From: Pseudofrankia coriaricola
GTDB taxonomy: Bacteria > Actinomycetota > Actinomycetes > Frankiales > Frankiaceae
DNA length: 46,701 bases
Assembly: GCF_001854805.1 (NCBI RefSeq)
Contig: NZ_MBLO01000228.1
Location: 1 to 46,701, forward strand
Reading direction: 5' to 3'
Shown: positions 42,124 through 46,701 of the stretch, piece after piece
Layout of the letters: each line of letters opens with the position of its first letter
How positions within the stretch are numbered: position 1 is the stretch's first letter
Position numbers and translations under genes: made by a program
Notes under the pieces: generated by a model
The model's database searches: none
Seen by the model: only the letters and a program-made list of their open reading frames with translations
Told to the model about the DNA's origin: nothing

Positions 42124-43149
42124 GTGACCGTCCGCGCGCCGGCCAAGGTCAACCTGCACCTCGGGGTCGGGCCGCGCCGCGCCGACGGCTACCACGAGGT
42201 CATCACCGTCCTGCAGGCCGTCTCGCTGTATGACGAGCTGACGGTGACCACGCCGCCCGGCGCCCCAGGTGACGTCCGCGGCCGAGAATCGGCCGCGACC
42301 GAGGGCGCGCCGGCCGTGGCCGCGACCGTCGAGATCGCCGGCGAGGGAACCGCCGCGCCGGGCGGCGCCGGCGCGGCCGACGACGTGTCGGTGGTGCCCA
42401 CCGACGCCGACAACCTGGCCGTCCGGGCGGCCCTGCTCGTCGCCGAGGCCGCCGGCATCCGCGGCGCGCGGATCCACCTGGCGCTGGCGAAGGGCATCCC
42501 GGTCGCGGCGGGGATGGCCGGCGGCAGCGCGGACGCCGCCGCCGCGCTGGTCGCCTGCGACGCGCTGTGGGGAGCCGGGCTGTCCGCCGAGACGCTGGCG
42601 CGGCTCGCCGCCCGCCTCGGCAGCGACGTGCCGTTCCCGCTGACCGGCGGCACGGCGCTCGGCCTCGGCCGCGGCGAGCGGCTCTCCCCGGTCACGAGCG
42701 CCGGCGAGTACCACTGGGTGTTCGCGCTCGCCGACGGCGGCCTGTCGACGCCCGCCGTCTACCGCGAGTTCGACCGGATCGACGACGGCCGGACCGAGCC
42801 GACGCCGGCCGACGCGGTGCTCGCCGCGCTGACCACCGCGGACCCGGCCCAGCTTGGGGCTGCGCTGGTCAACGACTTGCAGGCGCCCGCGATCCGGCTA
42901 CGCCCGGCGCTCGGCGACGTGCTGGCCGCGGGCCGCGGGCACGGCGCGCTCGGCGCGCTGGTCTCCGGCTCAGGGCCGACCTGCGCCTTCCTCGCCCGCG
43001 ACGCCGAGCACGGCGCGCGGCTCGCCGCCGGGCTCGAGGCGAGCGGCCTCGCGCGCGCCGTGCGCCGGGCAACCGCGCCGGCCGCCGGCGCGACGATCGT
43101 CACGGCGCCGCCGCCGAGCGCCATCCCGGCCCCGGCCGCCCGCTCCTGA
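42124..43149 (+). CDS. ispE: 4-diphosphocytidyl-2-C-methyl-D-erythritol kinase
   Basis: A GHMP kinase of the MEP isoprenoid pathway, phosphorylating CDP-methylerythritol. VRAPAKVNLHLGVGPRRADG with YHEV opens the protein (Lys8). The ATP loop is PVAAGMAGGSADAAAALVAC (126-145). LGSDVPFPLTGGTALGLGRGE contains catalytic Asp169, and GALVSGSGPTCAFL closes the C-terminal domain. At 341 residues it is longer than usual because of a Gly/Ala-rich insertion at about 45-88. The GTG at 42124 begins at the conserved sequence, but the only good Shine-Dalgarno favours CTG 42070, adding LSTELSTGPTGLARAGAA. It lies divergent to rplY and convergent with the ABC-F gene. Confidence 0.94.
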   Translation: MTVRAPAKVNLHLGVGPRRADGYHEVITVLQAVSLYDELTVTTPPGAPGDVRGRESAATEGAPAVAATVEIAGEGTAAPGGAGAADDVSVVPTDADNLAVRAALLVAEAAGIRGARIHLALAKGIPVAAGMAGGSADAAAALVACDALWGAGLSAETLARLAARLGSDVPFPLTGGTALGLGRGERLSPVTSAGEYHWVFALADGGLSTPAVYREFDRIDDGRTEPTPADAVLAALTTADPAQLGAALVNDLQAPAIRLRPALGDVLAAGRGHGALGALVSGSGPTCAFLARDAEHGARLAAGLEASGLARAVRRATAPAAGATIVTAPPPSAIPAPAARS

Positions 43150-43208
43150 TCCGTGCGCCGCGGCCGGCTCCCGGCCCCACCCGAATCCCGGTGCCGTGGA
43201 GCGCATCC

Positions 43209-45035
43209 CTAACTGGTCGGCGGGGGCTGCGTTGTCCGCTCGGAGAGCTCGAGCCAGCGCTCCTCCAGGGAGGCGATCTCCGCCTCCAGCCCGCCGACGT
43301 TCTTGGTGATGCGCAGGACACCCTCGTAGTCGGACGGATCGTGGCTGGCGAGGTCCGCATGGGCGGCGGCGACCTGGCCGGCGAGGCGGTCCAGGCGCCG
43401 CTCGGCCGCCGTGAGCTCCTTCTGCGCGGCGCGCAGCTCGGCGCCGGACATCCCCACCGGCGCGGCCGGGGCGACATTCCCGGTGGCCGAGATCGCGGCC
43501 GCCGCCGGCGCCGCCGGCTGGGCCGGGGTCCCGCCGCTCTCCCGTAGCCGCAGGTACTCGTCCACGCCGCCGGGCAGGTGCCGCAGCCGGCCGCCGAGAA
43601 TCGCGTACTGCTGGTCGGTCACCCGTTCCAGGAAGTACCGGTCGTGCGAGACGGCGATCAGCGTGCCCGGCCACGAGTCCAGGACGTCCTCCATCGCCGC
43701 GAGCATGTCGACGTCCAGGTCGTTCGTCGGCTCGTCGAGCAGGAGGACGTTCGGCTCGGCCAGCAGCACCAGCAACAGGTGCAGCCGCCGTCGCTGACCG
43801 CCGGACAGGTCCGCGACCCGGGCCGACAGGTGCTCGCGGGCGAACCCGAGGCGCTCCAGCAGCTGCGCCGGGGTCAGTTCCCTGCCATCGATGACGAACG
43901 TCGTCCTGGTGCGCGCGAGCACCTCGCGCACCCGGTCACCGGCGATCGCGCGGAGCTGCCCGAACTCCTGGTCGAGCACGCCGACCCGGACGGTCTTGCC
44001 GGTCTTCACCAGCCCGGAGCCGGGCGTGATGGTCCCGGCGATCAGGCCGAGCAGGGTCGACTTGCCGGATCCGTTCGCCCCGAGGATGCCGGTGCGTTCG
44101 CCGGGACCTATGCGCCATTCCACGTCACGCAGGACGGGACGCCCGTCGAAGGAGACCGACGCGTCCAGCAGGTCGATGACGTCCCTGCCCAGCCGTGCCG
44201 TCGCGAGGCGGGAGAGCTCCACCCGGTCGCGCGGCGGCGGGACGTCGGCGATGAGCGTGTTCGCGGCCTCGATACGGAACTTCGGCTTGGACGTGCGCGC
44301 GGGGGCGCCCCGCCGCAGCCAGGCCAGTTCCTTGCGCATCAGGTTCTGCCGTTTCGCCTCGCTGGCCGCGGCCTGCCGGTCCCGCTCGACGCGCTGGAGC
44401 ACGTAGGCGGCATAGCCCCCCTCGAACGGCTCGACGGTCTGGTCGTGCACCTCCCACGTCATGGTGCAGATCTCGTCGAGGAACCAGCGATCGTGCGTGA
44501 CTACCAGCAGACCACCGGTGTTGCGGGCCCAGCGCCGCCTGAGGTGGTCGGCGAGCCAGGTGATGCCCTCCACGTCGAGATGGTTGGTCGGCTCGTCCAG
44601 GACGATGACGTCCCATTCGCCCACCAGCAGGGCGGCCAGCGCGACACGGCGTCGCTGCCCCCCGGACAGCTCGCCCGCCTTGGCGTCCCAGGGGATGTCC
44701 GCGACCAGCCCCGCCATGACGTCGCGCACGCCCGCGTCGCCCGCCCACTCGTGCTCCGGCCGGTCACCGACGATCGTCTGGCCGACGGCGCGCGCGTGGT
44801 CGAGCGTGTCGGACTGGTCGAGCGCGCCCACCCGCACGCCGCCGCGGCGGGTCACCCGTCCCGAGTCCGGCGACACCTGGCCCGAGAGCATCCCCAGCAG
44901 GCTGGACTTGCCATCGCCGTTGCGCCCCACGACCCCGATCCGGTCGCCCTCGTTCACGCCGAGCGTCACCGAGTCGAAGACGACCCGCGTCGGATACTCC
45001 AGATGTAGGGCTTCCGCTCCGAGAAGATGGGCCAC
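43209..45035 (-). CDS. ABC-F family ATP-binding protein
   Basis: A 608-residue protein with two ABC domains and no membrane spans, the ABC-F layout. Domain 1 has Walker A GRNGDGKSS (37-45), signature LSGGQRRRVAL (123-133) and Walker B VIVLDEPTNHLD (143-154). Domain 2 has GANGSGKST (319-327), LSGGQRRRLHL (410-420) and VLLLDEPTNDLD (430-441). A charged linker between them (residues 210-245) corresponds to the ribosome-contacting P-site tip, and a C-terminal coiled coil (GLEAEIASLEERWLELSERT) resembles Uup/EttA relatives. ABC-F proteins act on the ribosome in translation or antibiotic protection. Actinobacterial genomes often place one beside ispE, which favours a housekeeping role. Confidence 0.92.
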   Translation of the reverse strand: MAHLLGAEALHLEYPTRVVFDSVTLGVNEGDRIGVVGRNGDGKSSLLGMLSGQVSPDSGRVTRRGGVRVGALDQSDTLDHARAVGQTIVGDRPEHEWAGDAGVRDVMAGLVADIPWDAKAGELSGGQRRRVALAALLVGEWDVIVLDEPTNHLDVEGITWLADHLRRRWARNTGGLLVVTHDRWFLDEICTMTWEVHDQTVEPFEGGYAAYVLQRVERDRQAAASEAKRQNLMRKELAWLRRGAPARTSKPKFRIEAANTLIADVPPPRDRVELSRLATARLGRDVIDLLDASVSFDGRPVLRDVEWRIGPGERTGILGANGSGKSTLLGLIAGTITPGSGLVKTGKTVRVGVLDQEFGQLRAIAGDRVREVLARTRTTFVIDGRELTPAQLLERLGFAREHLSARVADLSGGQRRRLHLLLVLLAEPNVLLLDEPTNDLDVDMLAAMEDVLDSWPGTLIAVSHDRYFLERVTDQQYAILGGRLRHLPGGVDEYLRLRESGGTPAQPAAPAAAAISATGNVAPAAPVGMSGAELRAAQKELTAAERRLDRLAGQVAAAHADLASHDPSDYEGVLRITKNVGGLEAEIASLEERWLELSERTTQPPPTS

Positions 45036-45050
45036 CTTCTCAGCCTATGG

Positions 45051-45089
45051 TCGAGCCGGTTCGGGCAGTGAGCGCCCGAACCGGCTCGA
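45051..45089 (-). terminator. Strong hairpin terminator of the desaturase gene
   Basis: A perfect 16-bp inverted repeat, TCGAGCCGGTTCGGGC / GCCCGAACCGGCTCGA, with a 7-nt loop, between the desaturase stop and the ABC-F start. Confidence 0.85.
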
Positions 45090-45101
45090 TGCGCGGATCG
45101 G

Positions 45102-46133
45102 TCAGCTGGCGGCGGATGGAGCGGTCGTGGCCAGCTTCGCGAGGCGGTCCGGGGTTGCCCAGCGGACGTCGCGGACCAGACGGGTCAGCTCCATCGCCTT
45201 GATGAGGTAGAAGCTGGTGTCGATCTGCCAGAACTTCACCCCGTGCCGAGCCGACGTCGGCTCGGCGTGGTGCAGGTTGTGCCACGACTCGCCCATCGAC
45301 GGCAGGCACATCCACCAGACGTTGCCCGACCGGTCACGCGACTTGTAGGGGTGCCGACCGGCGACGTGGCAGATGCTGTTCACGGACCAGGTGGTGTGGT
45401 GCAGAAGCGCGACCCGCACCAGGCCGCCCCAGAAGAACGCCCGCAAGGCCGCCTCGAACGAGCCGCCCCACAGCCCGCCGATGAGGGCCGGCAGCGCCAG
45501 GCTCAGGAACGCGCAGGCCGCGAACGTCCGGCTCACGAGGACGATGTCGCGGTCGTCGAGCAGGTCGGGCGCGTAGCGGCGCTGGTCGGTCTGCTCGACG
45601 TCGAACAGCCAGCCGATGTGCGCGTGCCACAGGCCCCGGGTCAGCGCGCGGGTGCCAGGGCCGTACCGCCACGGCGAGTGCGGGTCGCCATCCTTGTCGC
45701 TGTAGGCGTGGTGACGGCGGTGGTCGGCGACCCAGCGGATGACCGGGCCCTCGATGGCCATGTTGCCGAACACGGCGAGCGCGATACGGACGGGCCTGGA
45801 CGTCTTGAAACCCCGGTGGGTGAAATACCGGTGGAAACCGACCGTCACGCCATGCCCGGTTATGGCGTACATGAACGCGGCAATCACCACGTCGTGCCAG
45901 GTGATCCACCGATCCCACAGCAACGGGACGGCGGCGATCAGTGCGGCGATCGGCACGATGATGATCGTCGCGAGCACCACCTGCTCGGTACGGGCCTTCG
46001 CCATCCATCGCGGGACGCTGGTGTGTTCGCTGTCGGTAACGCTGGCCGAACCGGGCGTCAGGCCTGTGGCCGCGCCCTCCCGATCCGGCGGGCTGGAGTC
46101 AGTCGGCGGCACCGTCTCGGTCGTCGCGGTCAT
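45102..46133 (-). CDS. Membrane fatty-acid (acyl-CoA) desaturase
   Basis: A 343-residue di-iron desaturase of the stearoyl-CoA delta-9 type. The three histidine boxes are intact: HRYFTH (101-106), HRRHH (138-142) and HNLHH (285-289), with further ligand-type His in ALLHHTTWSVNSICH. Hydrophobic segments at about 52-72, 80-98, 115-132 and 205-240 fit four membrane spans. It should introduce a double bond into saturated acyl chains at the membrane. ATG 46133 is chosen because AGGA lies 7 nt upstream; the frame is open to 46238 without similarity. It is monocistronic, with a strong terminator downstream. Confidence 0.93.
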   Translation of the reverse strand: MTATTETVPPTDSSPPDREGAATGLTPGSASVTDSEHTSVPRWMAKARTEQVVLATIIIVPIAALIAAVPLLWDRWITWHDVVIAAFMYAITGHGVTVGFHRYFTHRGFKTSRPVRIALAVFGNMAIEGPVIRWVADHRRHHAYSDKDGDPHSPWRYGPGTRALTRGLWHAHIGWLFDVEQTDQRRYAPDLLDDRDIVLVSRTFAACAFLSLALPALIGGLWGGSFEAALRAFFWGGLVRVALLHHTTWSVNSICHVAGRHPYKSRDRSGNVWWMCLPSMGESWHNLHHAEPTSARHGVKFWQIDTSFYLIKAMELTRLVRDVRWATPDRLAKLATTAPSAAS

Positions 46134-46701
46134 CGCGGCATCCTGTCTGTCGCGGCAGGTCCACACATCTGGTCCTCTTGGGCTCACGGTAACGGTCGCC
46201 AGGGTGCGTAGGCCCCCGTGACGGCAACCGTGACACAAACTCTTTCGGTCCTCTCGTGGCCTCTAACTACCCGTCCGCCGGCCGGTTACCGCTCGCCGAG
46301 AGTTTCGTCCGCATCGTGACGTTCTGTGCCCGATCCATGCACCCCGACGAGACGAGCCAGCCCTTCCCGGCCCAGAAAGCGGAGCGTTTGTCAACACCTA
46401 CCCACAGGTAGCCCAGACAACCAAGCCCGCACGTCGCCGTTTAAAGACGCAGAGTGCCTGGCACCTGGACCTCAGACGGACCCCCAAGCCACCCCAGGAG
46501 CGCCGCCAGGCACGACACCGGGAAGGCAAGCCGAAGCCGACCAAAGGCCGGCAAGCACACAACCCCGCCGCTAACACGCCAACCACGCCCCAGCCCCAAC
46601 CACGACGGGGGCCCAAGGGGGGCGAAGCTTCTTGATGTGGGGTCTGGGCTCGGCCACGGGGCAAAATCACGCCCACCGTCGAAGCCGACCCAAAGGTCGG
46701 C
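46134..46701. other. 568-bp gene-free right edge with short repeats
   Basis: No convincing gene. It must contain the desaturase promoter. Near the edge a related motif occurs twice: GAAGCCGACCAAAGGCCGGC (about 46531-46550) and GAAGCCGACCCAAAGGTCGGC (46681-46701). The second can fold as a 7-bp hairpin, GCCGACC/GGTCGGC. It may continue outside the window. Confidence 0.45.

Noticed and set aside
43578-45008. 476-codon plus-strand frame opposite the ABC-F gene
   Set aside because: Both ABC cassettes with all motifs are on the minus strand; the opposite frame is a mirror artefact.
46326-46574. 82-codon plus-strand frame near the right edge
   Set aside because: The peptide is Pro/Thr/Arg-rich without a Shine-Dalgarno or recognisable motif, and the DNA holds short repeats.

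Overview
The window is a GC-rich actinobacterial chromosome segment, most likely from Frankia or a close relative. This rests on heavy GTG starts, GC-ending codons, mycobacterial/streptomycete-like housekeeping proteins, a mycosin-like protease, a membrane-bound desaturase and probable leaderless genes. The species call is an inference; no rRNA gene is present.

Two housekeeping blocks frame the window. On the left, all on the minus strand, are mfd, a SurA-like lipoprotein, mazG and the N-terminal part of sppA, which runs off the edge. On the right are pth and rplY (minus), ispE (plus), an ABC-F ATPase and a fatty-acid desaturase (both minus). In many actinobacteria rplY, pth, mfd and mazG lie close together. 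Here about 32 kb separates pth from mfd, and most of it is for surface carbohydrate.

The carbohydrate region (about 8.7-40 kb) holds several modules. A plus-strand operon at 10.9-17.2 kb contains a glucose-1-phosphate cytidylyltransferase-like enzyme (RfbF), a DUF4910-type zinc protein, an IspD/TarI-like cytidylyltransferase, a 2-oxoglutarate/Fe(II) oxygenase, an SDR protein with an altered active site, and a GT4 glycosyltransferase. Minus-strand genes at 17.3-20.7 kb encode a PIG-L deacetylase, an FkbM methyltransferase and a GH26-like lipoprotein. An O-antigen ligase/polymerase-like membrane protein lies at 21.2 kb. Minus-strand genes from 23 to 32.3 kb encode a Wzz-like protein, a glycosyltransferase, a Wzx-like flippase with a huge disordered N-terminus, a sugar C-methyltransferase, an RmlC-like epimerase and an extended-SDR sugar epimerase/dehydratase. 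tyrS and a mycosin-like protease interrupt the region, and two GT2 enzymes plus a GT4 enzyme close it. Together these suggest a Wzx/Wzy-type exopolysaccharide carrying a nucleotide-activated, C-methylated and possibly oxidised unusual sugar, with two GH26-like proteins acting outside the membrane.

The non-coding DNA is rich in structure. There is a dispersed composite repeat in four intergenic gaps, and a hairpin element embedded in frame in the 5' coding ends of both the SurA-like gene and tyrS. A roughly 485-bp long inverted repeat lies between the RmlC-like gene and the epimerase gene. Four 17-18 bp spaced iterons lie upstream of the Wzz-like gene. Two in-frame 30-bp tandem repeats, a structured leader before rplY and several strong terminator hairpins complete the picture.
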